NCBI GenBank assembly: GCA_033085395.1
Contig: JANQBS010000169.1
Location: forward strand, 25,669 to 89,668
Source: Xanthoparmelia taractica
Lineage: Eukaryota > Ascomycota > Lecanoromycetes > Lecanorales > Parmeliaceae
DNA: 64,000 nucleotides
Direction: 5' to 3'
Every line of letters starts with the position of its first letter. Position 1 is the first letter of the stretch. The position numbers were made by a program, and so were the translations under genes. Shown piece after piece: positions 12,742 through 25,100 of the stretch. The notes under the pieces are model-generated. The model saw nothing but the letters and a program-made list of their open reading frames with translations, was not told the DNA's origin and searched no databases.

Positions 12742-13767
12742 ATGTCAGACCCATCCGCCATTGCCTTCTTACTCGACACATCTGCCATCGCCTCGCCCGC
12801 CGAGACATCTGCGGCTGCCTCGCCCTCGGCCTCACCCAAGACTGGCCCAATGTCGGAAACCTCTGCGGCAGACTCAATGTCCAGCTCATCGATGACTACA
12901 TCCATGTCAGATATATCTGCAACCACATCACTCTCGTCGAGGAGAGCCTCCTCGACCACGACTCTTGATCCCCAAGAGATTGAGATTGTCGTCGCTCATT
13001 ACAGCGAAGACCTTAGCTGGCTCGAGCCGGTCATTGGACACTGCAAGGTCTACTCCAAAGGCGGCGCCAAGAACGCGCCCAAACTCAGCTTCGACGTGGA
13101 GGCTCTCGAGAACATTGGCCGCGAAGGGCATACCTACATGCACCATATCGTCAACTACTACGATAGCCTCAAGGATGTCACCCTGTTCACCCAGGGCCGC
13201 GTGGATGATCACACCGACCTGACCGCAACAGAAATGAAGGAGATTGCCCTCAACACCAAACCCGGACGGGTCACTACCTTTCCGCACCGTGCCATGGAGC
13301 TCTTCAACCTTTGGGACGGCATCCCATGGGAGAAATACCCATGCTGGGCCAAGTGGTCCTCCAAGGAGGGCGTCTTCAAGGGCAAGAGAGCCTTGAAGAC
13401 CCCGGCAGAGTACTTCAAAGACTTCTTCGACAACTTTGGCCACGACGGTCCACCCGACTCGGTCGGATTCCAACCCGGGGCCATCTTCGCCGTCAGACGC
13501 GAAACCATCCATCGGTATCCAAAGAAGCTCTACGAGCGGATGCTAAAGGACTTGTTCCTGGGCGAAATGAAGAGCGTCGACCCGGAAACGGGCCACTACA
13601 TGGAGCGCTTCTGGCCCGCCATGTTCCGACCCGAAGAGTACTGCTGCTGGGACCAGAGCGAAATCTCTGATGCCGAGTTCAACGACCAGGGCCAGCTGGC
13701 CAAGGGGAGATGGCACGTTACTCCTCAGGGCGTGGAGGTGGACGTGGGCTTCACCAATAAGGATTAG
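12742..13767 (+). CDS. DUF3431 domain protein
   Basis: Single-exon gene, 341 residues from the ATG at 12742 (MSDPSAIAFLL); the frame also has an ATG at 12658, but the leader it would add is poor. The first about 75 residues are Ser/Ala/Thr-rich. The DUF3431 core then begins at IEIVVAHYSEDLSWLEPV, with VYSKGG, LENIGREGHTYMHHIVNYYD, VTLFTQGRVDDH, FQPGAIFAVRRETIHRYPK and the aromatic-rich end HYMERFWPAMF. The family is common in filamentous fungi and resembles glycosyltransferases in layout, but its reaction is not established. No signal peptide or membrane anchor is evident, although many relatives are type II membrane proteins. Codon usage is strongly GC-ending, unlike the flanking intergenic DNA, which supports a functional gene. 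Confidence 0.93.
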   Translation: MSDPSAIAFLLDTSAIASPAETSAAASPSASPKTGPMSETSAADSMSSSSMTTSMSDISATTSLSSRRASSTTTLDPQEIEIVVAHYSEDLSWLEPVIGHCKVYSKGGAKNAPKLSFDVEALENIGREGHTYMHHIVNYYDSLKDVTLFTQGRVDDHTDLTATEMKEIALNTKPGRVTTFPHRAMELFNLWDGIPWEKYPCWAKWSSKEGVFKGKRALKTPAEYFKDFFDNFGHDGPPDSVGFQPGAIFAVRRETIHRYPKKLYERMLKDLFLGEMKSVDPETGHYMERFWPAMFRPEEYCCWDQSEISDAEFNDQGQLAKGRWHVTPQGVEVDVGFTNKD

Positions 13768-14760
13768 TGGGAGGTGATGTCGATAAGCGGCATGGGGCGT
13801 TTAATGATACCAACACCCGTGCTTTCTTTTCGCTTTTGTGTGGGATCATTGGCGATGGTGGCTTCTAGATACACATGCATGGAGGCACGAAATTATGAGT
13901 CAGGTCCAACACCGAGAATTTGCTTGCTTGTAATTGTTAGCATGCACTTTGACGAATCAAGCAATCGAGACTTTTTCTCTTGCGCTTCTCTGACTGCACG
14001 ATCTGCCACGAGTGAGACTTTTTACCCGCGCAAGATTTTTGACCTATCACAGCCGCTTACCTAATAGCGTCAGCTAGCTCTACAAGCCTCTACTTACCTT
14101 AAAGTCTGCCAAGCCCGCTTATCATCTTTCGGTTAGTGCTCTTCACTTTACCTTACAGTACGACGCCAGCATGCCACCGTGCTAAACAAAAGTGGCTTGA
14201 CCATGGCGCTAACGTATACAGGGCTTAGCGACCTTGGAACTGAGGCGAGCAGCGGAAAGTTACATTCGTTTCAATACCAATTATAATCCGGAGACAACTA
14301 CACTAATTTTCCTTCTTTCAAACTGCACTATCGTATTCTGGAGAGAGAATATGCAACGTAATACAACTCGCTCAACCGCATCCCTAACAAATCCAGTAGT
14401 TCTAATAATACATCCAGCAAATTCCCCTCCCATCTCCCCCTCTTCCGTCTCTAGAGACGCTATCCTTCATGCTGTCCAACGTACTCCTTCTCCGCCACAT
14501 CGCGGCATCACCTTACCTTACCTTCCGTCGGCCGGTACGTAGCTTTCCGGTACTTTCCGGAAACATGCCCGCAATCATCGATCGGTATAATCTGCGGATT
14601 TGTATTAGCTAACTAACAGTTATCTCACTATTGATCAGCCAGGGCATAAATGTATAAGTCAAAGCTAGCTTCCCGATTAGCGTTTAGAGTTGCACTTACT
14701 ACACTCCCATACCTTATCCTTTCACATTTTCCATCATTTGCTACTTTTTGGGTTTACTTT
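13768..14760. other. 3' flank and intergenic DNA, nothing recognised
   Basis: No coding frame with family features. The sequence is unremarkable apart from short runs of TTACCTTA-like sequence near 14510-14523. Confidence 0.4.
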
Positions 14761-16060
14761 ATCCTGTTGGATGGATGGATGGATGGATGGGAGATCTTGA
14801 TCGAAGGATGGGGGTTTTTATAAAGTTGTTGTTGTTGCTTTTTGATTCGCTTTATGATTGGAAGGGTGGGTGGATGGATGGGATTTTTCTTTTTCTTTTT
14901 GGTCGGAGGATGTGGGGTTTTTTTGTGGGTGTTTGGCGTATTTGTTTGGTATTTTGTCGTTTTTTGTGAATGGAATGGTGGTGATGCTATGCTATGCTAT
15001 GTGCAATGCCATCTCTATGCCATGGTTATCTTATTGCCCTCTCATGCGATTCTCATGTTATTTTCGTGCTATTCTTGGGCCATTCTCATGCCGTTAGTCC
15101 TCTATACTACCTATCTACACTAACTACACTACACTACCTACACTCCACTACCTTACCTACTCAAACCTTCCCTACCTACCTACCTTCCTACTCAATCTTC
15201 TCTACCATATCACCTAACCTACCTAGCTATCTACCTACCTATCTACCCATCAAACTATATCCCTACCTTTCCCTATTTATCTCTCTACTCATCTCCCCAT
15301 CTACCTCTCTACCTTACCTTCCCTGCCTTCCTTCCTCCCTCCCTCCTTCCCTCCCTACCTCTCTACCCACCTACCTCCCTACCTACTCACTCAACCCTTC
15401 TACACCTTACCTACCTTCTCAACCCTCTTGACCTTTCTCCACCTTACTTACCTACCTTCTCGTCCCTTTTCCACCTTTTCCATCTTCCCCACCTTACCTA
15501 CAACCACAACTCCTTCTCCTCCTCCTCCTCCTCCTTCTTCTTCTCCCTCCTCCTTCTTCTTCACACATATACTTCTCTTACAACCAGTCCTTCAGTACCG
15601 GCCTTTCTTTCTTTTCGCAGCTTCGATGTAGATATCGACTGGATAGCGGTATGTCTGATAGCAGGATGTTAGGATGACAGGATGTTAGGATGTTAGGATT
15701 TGGGATGTTAGGATGGGAGGATGGGAGGATGGGAGGATGTCTGGATGGCTATAAGGCTTACTTGCTGAGTGAGTGAGTGAGTGAGTGAGTGGTGTTACTA
15801 GGCTGGGGAAGGTATTTGAGTGGATGTGGTATTTAGGTGGATGTGGTGTGATGGGAGGAGATGGGATGTGCTGTGATGGGATGTGCTGTGATGGGATGTG
15901 ATGTGATTTAATATGATGAAAGGAGATATGGGATTTCCGGAAAGACGAGAGGAGAGGGGAGAGGGGGGAGGAGTTAAGTTACTGTAGTGGCTGGTGGGTT
16001 GGAGATGGGAGCTGGTGGGGTGGTTAGCGAGAAACGGGGGGGAAGGGGGGTTGGAGAAAG
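14761..16060. repeat. Skewed low-complexity and minisatellite block
   Basis: Begins with a GGAT microsatellite (about 14769-14790) and G/T-rich sequence. From about 15110 to 15570 the plus strand is almost pure pyrimidine plus A, built of CTAC/CCTA/CCTT words. From about 15640 to 16040 it switches to G/A/T-rich tandem units: ATGTTAGG and GGGAGGAT words (about 15660-15735), a GAGT run (about 15770-15791) and TGGGATGTGCTGTGA repeats (about 15850-15905). Long frames here are repeat artefacts. Confidence 0.8.
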
Positions 16061-18806
16061 CCTTGATAAGTCTTCGCGCACAAGTCTTCTTCGCGCAAGC
16101 AAGATAGGGAGGGGGGTTTTGGAGCTGTCGTTGTGAAGTTTCTTCTTTTTGTGCTGTGGTGAGGAAAAAGCGATCATCATCAAGGGACGTACGTTGTCGA
16201 ATGTTGCTCTATCCACCACAAATATGACTCTTAGGCTCCCGGGGAAAAGAAAAAAAAAACGGCCAAAGCTGCTGTTTGCTAAAGATTTTTGAAGCAGGAT
16301 TCCTCAATGTATTTCTTACTTTGTATATAGGTCACGCACGAATCTTGGGCTCGACTTCCTGTCGTGGCCGCCTTGGGGGGTCGGTTGGATGGTTCCGCGC
16401 TATGTTGCTGGGTGCAAGTAAGAGCATTCGCTTTTGGTTATTGTTGTTTTCTGGTTATTGCCGTATTCGCGAAGAGGAAGGTGTCCAGTATAGTTAAAGG
16501 GTTGTAGCTGACGCGCTTGCCTTTTTCCCCATTCCACTTCATTTTCCTTTCCCTCGACGACAGTATTCTGGTAGAAACGTCTTCGCTCCCCAAAATCGCC
16601 CGCCGCCGGCGACGCACCTGCCGGCATCTATCCTCGTCAGTCTCCTCCAGCATCTGTCCATACATACACACATTTCGCACTCTTCGACGACGACACCTCA
16701 CCTCGCTTAACGTCCGCGGATAAGGCGAAATGTTTGCTCGATCTCCATGTGGAAGCGGTCTTCCCGGCCATGCATCCGGGAAGCCGGACTTCGGGATTCC
16801 TTTATGGAGTTCTATTCGGCTATGAGGGCGGCGACGACTACATATTCTCGGGGAGATATAACACGGAAATGGTGTGCATGAGCATTAGGTCTGGTGATGG
16901 TTGTATTCCGTATAAGCTGGAGATTGATTGCATGGATTGAGGGAGTTGAGGATGGGAGCTGTTTCCTGAGGCCTACACCTTTGCCTCCCTTTGGGCAGGA
17001 AACGGGAGAGCCAGGTTTACGCAGCGCAATGGCGATGGCGATCTTGGGAATGCTATATGTTCTTCGAAGTATGAGCATTTCAAAGAACACAGCGGCTGCC
17101 ATCCTATGATCTAGGAACCTTGAAGAACGACTTTCCAAAGACCGAACTCCCCCACCCTTTTCTCTCTCTCTCTGTGTGTCTCAAGTCCCAACATACAAAG
17201 GACGCCAGAGCAGCGAGCGAGCACATGGAGACTTGCACAATAAATTGCAATATAGGAAGGAAGGGAGGGACAGGCGCAGGCGCAGGCGCAAGGGATGAGT
17301 ATTGTCGCCTGTGGTTACACATAAAAATGAAACAAGGTAACCCCAGGTTGGACGGTGAGAGCGCGTGATTCGATATCTACCCGAAGGTGGTTTGCTAGAC
17401 TTTTCTTCTATTCGCAGACCGCTATATATGTGTATATAATGATCGTTGCTTCGTTCTATGCAGCCGGACCGAACCAGCCGAAGCGGGTGGATATCTCCTC
17501 TCGAGGTAACTTGATTACACAGGTGCCTTTTATGCTTTGTTCTCTTTTCCTTTCATTTCCTCCCCTCTTCTCTCATCTTCTCTCCTCTCCTTTATCTCCC
17601 AGATATCGGTGAGGGTTCATCAAGACGACAACCTATCGATGTAGTACGAGTACATGAACCTCGCGCTAGCTGGACGACGGAAAAACCTCGTCTACTTTAG
17701 TCGGTTCAGCAATGACGCGTCATATCTAACCAATGGAGCAAAGGATACACCTGCGATCTAACGAAGAACGGAGCGAGGATTTGTACGCAAGTTCGCTGAT
17801 CGGTGAGGATGTCCTTCGCTTGAGATATACAGAGGCTTACTAGAACTGGGTACGAAGTTCTGAGACGAGGAAACTCGAGAAGAAGATCGATCTGGTCTGG
17901 TAGTGTTACCGCTCTTTACTATACATGGGCTCATGGTTTCTGGGATTTCTTTTCCGGTATAGCTCCCGTTGAAGTCTTCGAGGGCATATCTCAGGAACAG
18001 CCTGTGTGTGGATCCTTAGCTTTACATAACATAGGATGATCTGTTCTGAGTCCCAGAGCGAGGAGAGATTACTACTAGAAGTCATCTCTGCTATGTTCCG
18101 ATGCGGCCAAAGCTTCGCATATCTACTAATAATTAAACATTTCGTGAGGAGTGGGGAGTCTAATGCGCTGCGCTGTATCTCTCAGAGATCCTTCATTTTA
18201 GTTTAGAGGGTAACTTCATCTATCGACACCGGCCAACAATTCTATTGAACCGCTAATTTTATGTGCATATCTTAACGCTACCTACTAGTTGGTACACAGT
18301 TATCGCAAAGACTCTGGAACGATAATGAAACGCGATGCTATCGACCACTAAGACTCATGAATTCGATTATAAAAAGATTTCAGTACACACTATTTAAAGC
18401 TCAGATCCCCTCTCTGCAACATTAAACTTATTCAGAAGGTTTCAAATCGAGAGCGTGGATCACGTTCATGACAATGCGCCTACCAGTCTTGGCAAACGGT
18501 GTAATAACCGCACTGCTATGGCAAGAGACACGCTTGATACTAACGTATCTTCATGTATTCAAGAGCACGGGAGAGGCTGATGCTAGACACATCTGAGTCG
18601 CTCGCTGTTGACTATTCTGTTGACTATTCCTTGAACCATGAAGGAAGGTGTTCACGGACGTCGGTCCTAGTAAAAAACGAGATTATGCAGTGCTTGGACA
18701 ATAGAGTAAGCTATCAATTATCTCAGTGCGATCAAGTACCCCATATCTACAACGCAGCGGAGCATAAGCGGCAGCAGAGCTACCAGCGTCCGCTCTACAT
18801 AAGGAT
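16061..18806. other. Gene-poor region
   Basis: No gene supported. Simple repeats include a CT run near 17160-17172 and three AGGCGC units at about 17272-17290. The 17620-18600 part is AT-leaning, has no long frame and could be old transposon debris, but I found no reverse transcriptase, integrase or clear terminal repeat. A short direct repeat (TGTTGACTATTC) occurs at about 18606-18630. Confidence 0.4.
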
Positions 18807-19829
18807 CTAGCACGCAAGACTATACTTTGGACTCGTCCCCCCCGCCAACGAAGCAACGCCAAAAGGCAAAGCCACCTCGCCATCATAAAACGTATACCAC
18901 CACGTATTCGTCTTCCCAAAAAAATGCCCACACCCCACCGTCGTCCAGTACGTCCGCGCATTCCCCGTCCCCGCCACCGCCGACGTCGACGCAAACGACC
19001 CGCTAGTAGGCCACCCCGTCTCCGTAACCCACACCGGCTTCCCTGCCGCAGGAATCGCCGCGATGCCCGCTGTAAAATCGCTCAGACTGGACGGCGAGCC
19101 GCTCGAGTAGTACGGATAGACGTCCGCGCCTATCCAGTCGATTTTGTCGATTACGGATTTCCCGTCGCTGTTCTGCCAGATGTTGGCCGTGTCGACGTGG
19201 CCGAGCGGCCAGTTGACGCCGGCGGTAAGCATGGCGGTGCGGGTTTGGCTGATGTAGTCGAGGATGCTGGATGCGCTGGCGCTGTTGCGATAGAGGTCTT
19301 CGCTGCCGACGGAGATGCCGACTACGATGCTGTTTTTGAGCTGTGGATATTGCTTTACGGCGGCCGCGAGTGCGTTGAGTTCGTTCGTGACTACCGTCTG
19401 GCCGCTCGAGCACCAGATTCCGAGCAGCAGAGTCGTGCCTGTGTTGATGGCTGCTTGGAAGGCGGAGGAGGGGGTGTCGGTTGTGCCGTATTCGATCATG
19501 GTGTATAAGCGTGCGCTGTTGAAACCGGATGCTCCCGTGAGCTTTTGGGCGGCGGCGAATTCGGTCGCGAAGTCTGTGGCGGCGCCATTGGTATCGGCGC
19601 CGTAGCTGTAGCCTTTGTGCACGCCGCCGGTGTTGGGAGGGGGCGAGGTGGACGTGCTGGTGGAGGTGTCAGAGGTGGAAGGTGGTGATGTTTCTTCGGT
19701 TGGTGCTGGAGCGGGAGGTGTGGTGGTTGTGGTTGGAGAATTTGGATGTCGCCAGCCGCCATAACGTTGAGATAGGGTAGCTGGAATGAACGTGATCAGA
19801 ACAATCAGGAAGACTGGGAAGAGCTGCAT
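18807..19829 (-). CDS. Secreted GH17 beta-1,3-glucanase / glucan endo-1,3-beta-glucosidase-like protein
   Basis: Family GH17 enzymes cut or rearrange beta-1,3-glucan in the fungal wall. The single exon encodes 340 residues. An N-terminal signal peptide (MQLFPVFLIVLITFIPATLSQ) is followed by a Thr/Ser/Pro-rich, probably O-glycosylated linker (residues about 31-66). The catalytic barrel starts at KGYSYGADTNG. The proton donor is Glu177 in VVGISVGSEDLYRN and the nucleophile Glu270 in VWVTETGWPTSG, with DWIGADVYPYY between them. The protein ends soon after the barrel (PKYSLAC), with no GPI signal, so it is probably secreted or wall-bound rather than membrane-anchored. It resembles EglC/Scw-type proteins; exact specificity cannot be read from sequence. 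Confidence 0.94.
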   Translation of the reverse strand: MQLFPVFLIVLITFIPATLSQRYGGWRHPNSPTTTTTPPAPAPTEETSPPSTSDTSTSTSTSPPPNTGGVHKGYSYGADTNGAATDFATEFAAAQKLTGASGFNSARLYTMIEYGTTDTPSSAFQAAINTGTTLLLGIWCSSGQTVVTNELNALAAAVKQYPQLKNSIVVGISVGSEDLYRNSASASSILDYISQTRTAMLTAGVNWPLGHVDTANIWQNSDGKSVIDKIDWIGADVYPYYSSGSPSSLSDFTAGIAAIPAAGKPVWVTETGWPTSGSFASTSAVAGTGNARTYWTTVGCGHFFGKTNTWWYTFYDGEVALPFGVASLAGGTSPKYSLAC

Positions 19830-22137
19830 GATAGAGGGGGAGCGTAAGTAGAGCAGCTTTCAGGACAGTGTACGTTGAGCTCACAGATCCACGGCCCAAA
19901 AAGCTGAGGACTGATGGGAGGACCATTTCATATATAAGTGAAAGCAAATGGTTTCATATCGATGCCTATTAGCAGTCTCGGTCGTGTCAAACGAGTTTCA
20001 TGTCTGTGGTCTAGGTCTTCCCCCTGATTGCGTTTTTTTACAAGCCGATTTCAACAAGCTCCATCATGCCATATTCACTTACCCCCAAGCAAGCAATCCA
20101 TGGCTGCCCATAATGTCACAGCCCCACAAGAATAGGCAGGATGGAGTCTATGGACTCAAAACGTACCACGAACGAAGCGACTGAGAAATGCGAAAGAAGC
20201 GGAATCTTGACAAACCTGGCTGGAGCGATATCGAACTCCGGAGCACCTGTGGCTCCCTTGACTTCGCCTTGACGTCTCTAGCTTCAACCTACTAGATCGG
20301 CCCATGTCTAATTAGGTCTGGTGCAGGCGGCACGGCAGTCGCAGAAAGAGACTTCGTAAGATATAGTCTCCATCCCCGATTTTTGGTGGTTTTCAAGCAA
20401 GAGGAATACCCCGGCTCCAGACGATAGGATAGGTCATCGGCCGCCCCCCTGTGCAGCAAGGGCTAGATAAGATCACGCTCCTGCCCACATCTCGGCACTG
20501 TGATCTGCACAGGTAAAGATGTACGTCTGGGCCTACATCAGCCGTGTGATTTCCGTAGGAATTGGCGCCATGCGCATCGTGCACCTTCGCCCAAGTATTC
20601 AGTGGAGGAAAAAGGTCGATTCGTTTTGATTCGTTCCATTTGATTCCATTCATCGCAGTTTATTTATTATTCTCGCGAAGAGCGCCCACTTTCAGCGTAG
20701 GGTAAAAGAGAGAGAGAGAGACAGAGAGAGAGGCAAGAGAGGCAAAGAACGTCTCATGTTCACGCTATTGCCGAAAGGGGCCCGAACACTTGTAAAAGCT
20801 TCCGCCCCGGCTGCGGCGTATGCGCATCTGCCGCTAATGCGTTCGGAGGCATCGTTGCGAATACTTCAAACTCACAGGTGCGGGACGAGCCACGACGGCC
20901 AGTATTCGAGGTTGGCCTAGAAGTATTGGTTTTGAGCTTCCAGGATAAACAGGCATCTTCTTATCTCCGATCTTTTTGAGATAAGACAGGTCTTCAACAT
21001 AGACGCCACCCAAAGCACAAGTAGTGCCTCAAGAGTGTGTGCATATAAACACGCGCCGTGGCTCTTTACCAAGGTGAGTCCATCTTGAAGAGACTCCTAT
21101 CCATGGCCAATCATGAATTTGATACAGGATCCTTAGCGGACCATTTCTCTGCCGCGGTGACGAGATTCTTGAACCGTGGCTCCCAGTCGCTATACACGTA
21201 TCTGCAGACCTTGATTACTTCTTGTAGGCCATAGTTAGGGCTGTCGTTTAGCGAAGAACGGTTTTCTGCAGCCGCTTTTGAGTGTGCTTCTCTGTCAAAA
21301 GATGAATCTGTCTTGGCTAAGATACAAGACTCTGACATTTCAAGTCACCAGTCGGGAACTGTTTGGAGATGCCGGGGATATTAGGCTGGCACTGCGGGTC
21401 TTTCATCGTCTGTTTCTGCTCCTGCTGTCTATATTGCTGAATATCCTTTGCGCAACGATGCTGGCAAGACGCGGAGACGTTTGGCTAGGACGTGTATGCA
21501 ATACTGCTGGATTTTTCCGTTCATTCTCCTATCCACGTGGTAGTGGTACCCTTTGAAGGTGCTTGCGTGAACGTTCGTTAGCCAATCAGTTGCAATTGTG
21601 GCCTCTTCAAAATGGTGTGAGCATTGAGGCTCACATCCACTACGTTGTAGACAATCAGTAGGTGCGAAATCTCCAATTCAGGCTTGTCTTGTCCCTCATG
21701 AGATCCAAGTTATCCCAGGCCTTTTCTTCTTGATGCGCTCTTTGGTCTACCCATAAAGATGACCCTTGTAGTCGAGCCAGCGGAAGGTGAGTGCTAATTC
21801 ATTTGTTTGTTTCCATGACCGCTGGCAATGATGCTGACTTTTCATGGGCGTTGAGGTATCTTCAAGGTTCAAGGGCAGGGGTTGGGGTGAGCGAAGGAGT
21901 AGGATTGAGCCTGTAAACATTCCTCAAACGGGCAGTCAGAAGTGGTGGAGGGAGTCGCACGAACGGCTAATATCTCAAGTCAATGCGTGTCGGAAATTGC
22001 AAACAACAGAGCTCATAAGCCCGTTCGGGCGCGACGGAATTCGTCTTCAATAGTCATGCGTATCCTCTTAAGTGTTCAGCAACGACGTGTGAGAAGTATG
22101 AATGTTGTCGGAAGTTACCCGTAGCGCTTAATGAAGC
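19830..22137. other. Intergenic region with a GA microsatellite
   Basis: Includes the upstream region of the GH17 gene and a GA-rich run at about 20706-20732. One short minus-strand frame (21111-21338) is listed separately. Nothing else is recognised. Confidence 0.4.
21111..21338 (-). CDS. Possible small protein, 75 residues (weak)
   Basis: A short frame with a reasonable start context (GAAATGTC) directly after an upstream in-frame stop. The C-terminal half (YGLQEVIKVCRYVYSDWEPRF...) has the look of an amphipathic helical protein. No signal peptide, domain or splice evidence, and no family is recognised. It may be chance. Confidence 0.2.
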   Translation of the reverse strand: MSESCILAKTDSSFDREAHSKAAAENRSSLNDSPNYGLQEVIKVCRYVYSDWEPRFKNLVTAAEKWSAKDPVSNS

Positions 22138-25100
22138 CTACTCATCTTCACCTACAACAAGCGTTGTAGAGGGACGCTTAGGATTAGCATGAACAACGCG
22201 CTCAAGCTCGACTCCCCATTGTGCAACGCCCTGCTTTCCCCGAAAGAACTCCAACCCCATCGTCACCTCATCTAGCCCTCTATCCGCCGCTCGCTTTCCG
22301 TCAGCTTCCAGGTTGCTGTTGTCTCCACCCTCCGAGTTGCTGGTCTCCCGACGTCGCGTAGCCGGTTCCCCTGGATTGAGTGAGTGCTCGTTGGCCGCGA
22401 CCCATTCCTGAAGCTTCGGACTGTCATATACGAAGGCGATAGTTGAGGCCAAAGTTTCCACATCTCTCGGCAGGCCCTTGAAGTAAGCTGCGTACGGGAG
22501 ATATACCAGCACAGCGACGCAGGCCAAGAATGCTATGATGGCGAGAGAAAGAAAGACAGCGGTGGGAGACAAAACAAGTTCGTTGACTGGGGTATGCACA
22601 ATTGCTTCGACACTTTTGTTCGTACTCGTGCGGACTTCTACATCTTTGTAGGATGGTGCTGGGATCCCGTTGCTGCTGTTGCTGCCACTGGCGGTGTTGA
22701 TAATGGGTAAGGTGGTGAAGGGCGGTGTGTTGTTGATGATGGTGGTGGTGGTGGTGTTGTTGTTGTTGTTGGTGGTGGTGTTTTTGTTGATGGATGTATT
22801 GTTGATAATGGCTGGGTTCATGATGATGTGTGGGTATGGGTCGATGATGTGTGGTTTGATGATAATGGGTATGTTGACGATGGGTGGTAGACCGAAAGGC
22901 AACGTAACTCCGACGGGTTGGGAAACGCTACCGCCATCAGCGAGTGTAACATTGTTAGATGCGTAACGTAATGCTGAAAAAGGGTGGAAGAGACGTTTTT
23001 TGCAGCAGTTTGCAGGGTCATGTGGTCTAATAATGCCTGAGGGTTCCGTTGCACGAGAGTAAACATGGCGTACGACATGTAATCTAGATTCAGGCCGGGT
23101 AGTCGGAAGTTGAATTTTTCGTCGGTTAGGTCTTCGTCACGATAGTCGACATAATCGTATACCCATGGGCCAATGCTCCCGCAATATGGAGCATGATGGA
23201 GAGCGTCCATGAATAGACTACCATAACTACGCTGCGTTAGCGCATGGAAATGCCGAATATAGGACAGAAACCTACCTGACGGTAAGATTGGCTTGACTTT
23301 CGTACACGGAGGTAGAATTATGTTCCGCATAGTTGTCGCTCCAAGCACTCGGTACCACGCTTGGGACATCGATGATGGAGAAATTCTGGACAGCGCCACT
23401 GGTCATGTCTACCGTAACGCTTGCATGTGCTGTTTCAATGATTGGCCGGCAGTTGAGCGCGGCCATTGAAGGTGGTTCTTGCCAAATCAAATGAGATTTA
23501 GAATCCAGATCGACAAACTGCTGGGGAATGGGTTTTCCCACGATCCACTTCACTGTGAAGTTGTACCCAGCTACACCAAGTTCGGATTCTTCAGTGTCCG
23601 TACCTTCAACCGAGCCGTACTCTTCATTCAGGTTGATGTTTCTCGACCAGTACCCAATTGAACTCAGACCAGGCTCTTTGTTCGTACCGTCAGCGCAGCA
23701 CGTAAGTCTAGCACTGCGTGCGAAGGTAGCAGTACCATCTCCGGCGACAGGTTAATCACAGGCAAGAGTTCATAGCCTCGAGCAGGATCCTCAGGATTGA
23801 TTGACACATTCCAGACAGATGTGTCTTGGAGATCCCACTTTTGGAGCCAATTTGATGAGTTGGATAATGTCTCGTAAGGAGTGCATTCGCTTCTACCCCT
23901 TACGGCTGCTGTAGGGAGGGTCACACTGATGTTTGTGCCGACCACGGCTTTAAACTCCGTAATGTCGAGGGGCCCAAATCTCTTAGATACGTTCATGTTC
24001 TTGCTCGGATGCTTCAAGGTCTCAGAGATCGAAGAAAGATTGACTTGAGCGAAACTCTAGCCATTGAGACTCCAAGCCGGCTGTGACCCGTTATATGCGG
24101 TTTGGATGACTGCACCATATAGCCAACTGGAGAATGGGTTCTCAGAAATCTGACTCAGAATGGGTGCATGGTTCGGGGGATCTCCTTGAGCGGACCGTGG
24201 TACGAGGAACACTTGTGGGATGTCTCGAGGTTCGAGCTGTGCCGGGAGAAGATAAGCCCTTGGAGAATCTTTGACTTTCTTCTGCCATATTGCAGACATA
24301 CTAATAGTTACTGACGTTTGCGAATCAGGACGATAAAACCGCGAGAATCATTAGATGGAGTTACAAACTTCAGTCCAGAAGGCCCCAAGGCAAACCAGTG
24401 CCAGAAGCCAATGACCCTTATCCAGTGCCTTACCTGACGTGAATATATGGAGAGAATTAATGTATGATATCGCAACACCTCGGGAGGCCTTTGTTGGTTC
24501 TCTTGCCATCATTACATAAGGCTGCAATCTTTTAAAAGTCTCTTCGAGTGCCGCCCACCACAACTTGACGGCTACAGCGAAGATCGTTGGTATAATCGAG
24601 TATGGGGCCACGTCGAACCCTGTGCTATTATCAAGAATCACAACTGTCTGATATAGGAACGCGGTTTGATACAATCCAGGACCCTTAGAGATCACCAGAA
24701 GGGCTATCAGAGCGGCTGCAATATAAGCAAGGAAGGCAATAAGTATTAATCCAGTCCATCGACGTAGGATCGCAGGTCGCCAATCATTATCTGGGCGGGT
24801 AGCTTCACTGGTCCCTACGGAACGTAGAGAATGACCCAGACGAGAGCGCGGCTGATAATCGTTTGAGCGACAATCTTTTCCGCATTCTTTGTACCAACAG
24901 AAAAAAACGCCGCGTGTAAGGCCTCTCCAAAGAACCATTGCTTCACTCCCCGTGCTTGATCCAAGAAGCCTGGAGCATCAAAAATTGGGTCGAGATCGGA
25001 TCCTGGGTCAGCCATAGTTGCTGCTAGAAATATAAGGGGACCACCAAGTGAAAGCCTAATGCTATAATCGTCGTAGATAGAAAGGACCTTATCAGGAGGC

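Noticed and set aside
14994..15631. Long plus-strand frames rich in Tyr/Leu/Pro/Ser
   Set aside because: They are translations of the CTAC/CCTT low-complexity array.
15660..15735. Interstitial telomere repeat
   Set aside because: TTAGG words are present but no run of the fungal TTAGGG repeat; better described as a minisatellite.
17620..18600. Solo LTR or retrotransposon remnant
   Set aside because: AT-leaning, gene-free sequence, but no paired repeats, primer-binding site or polyprotein motif could be shown.
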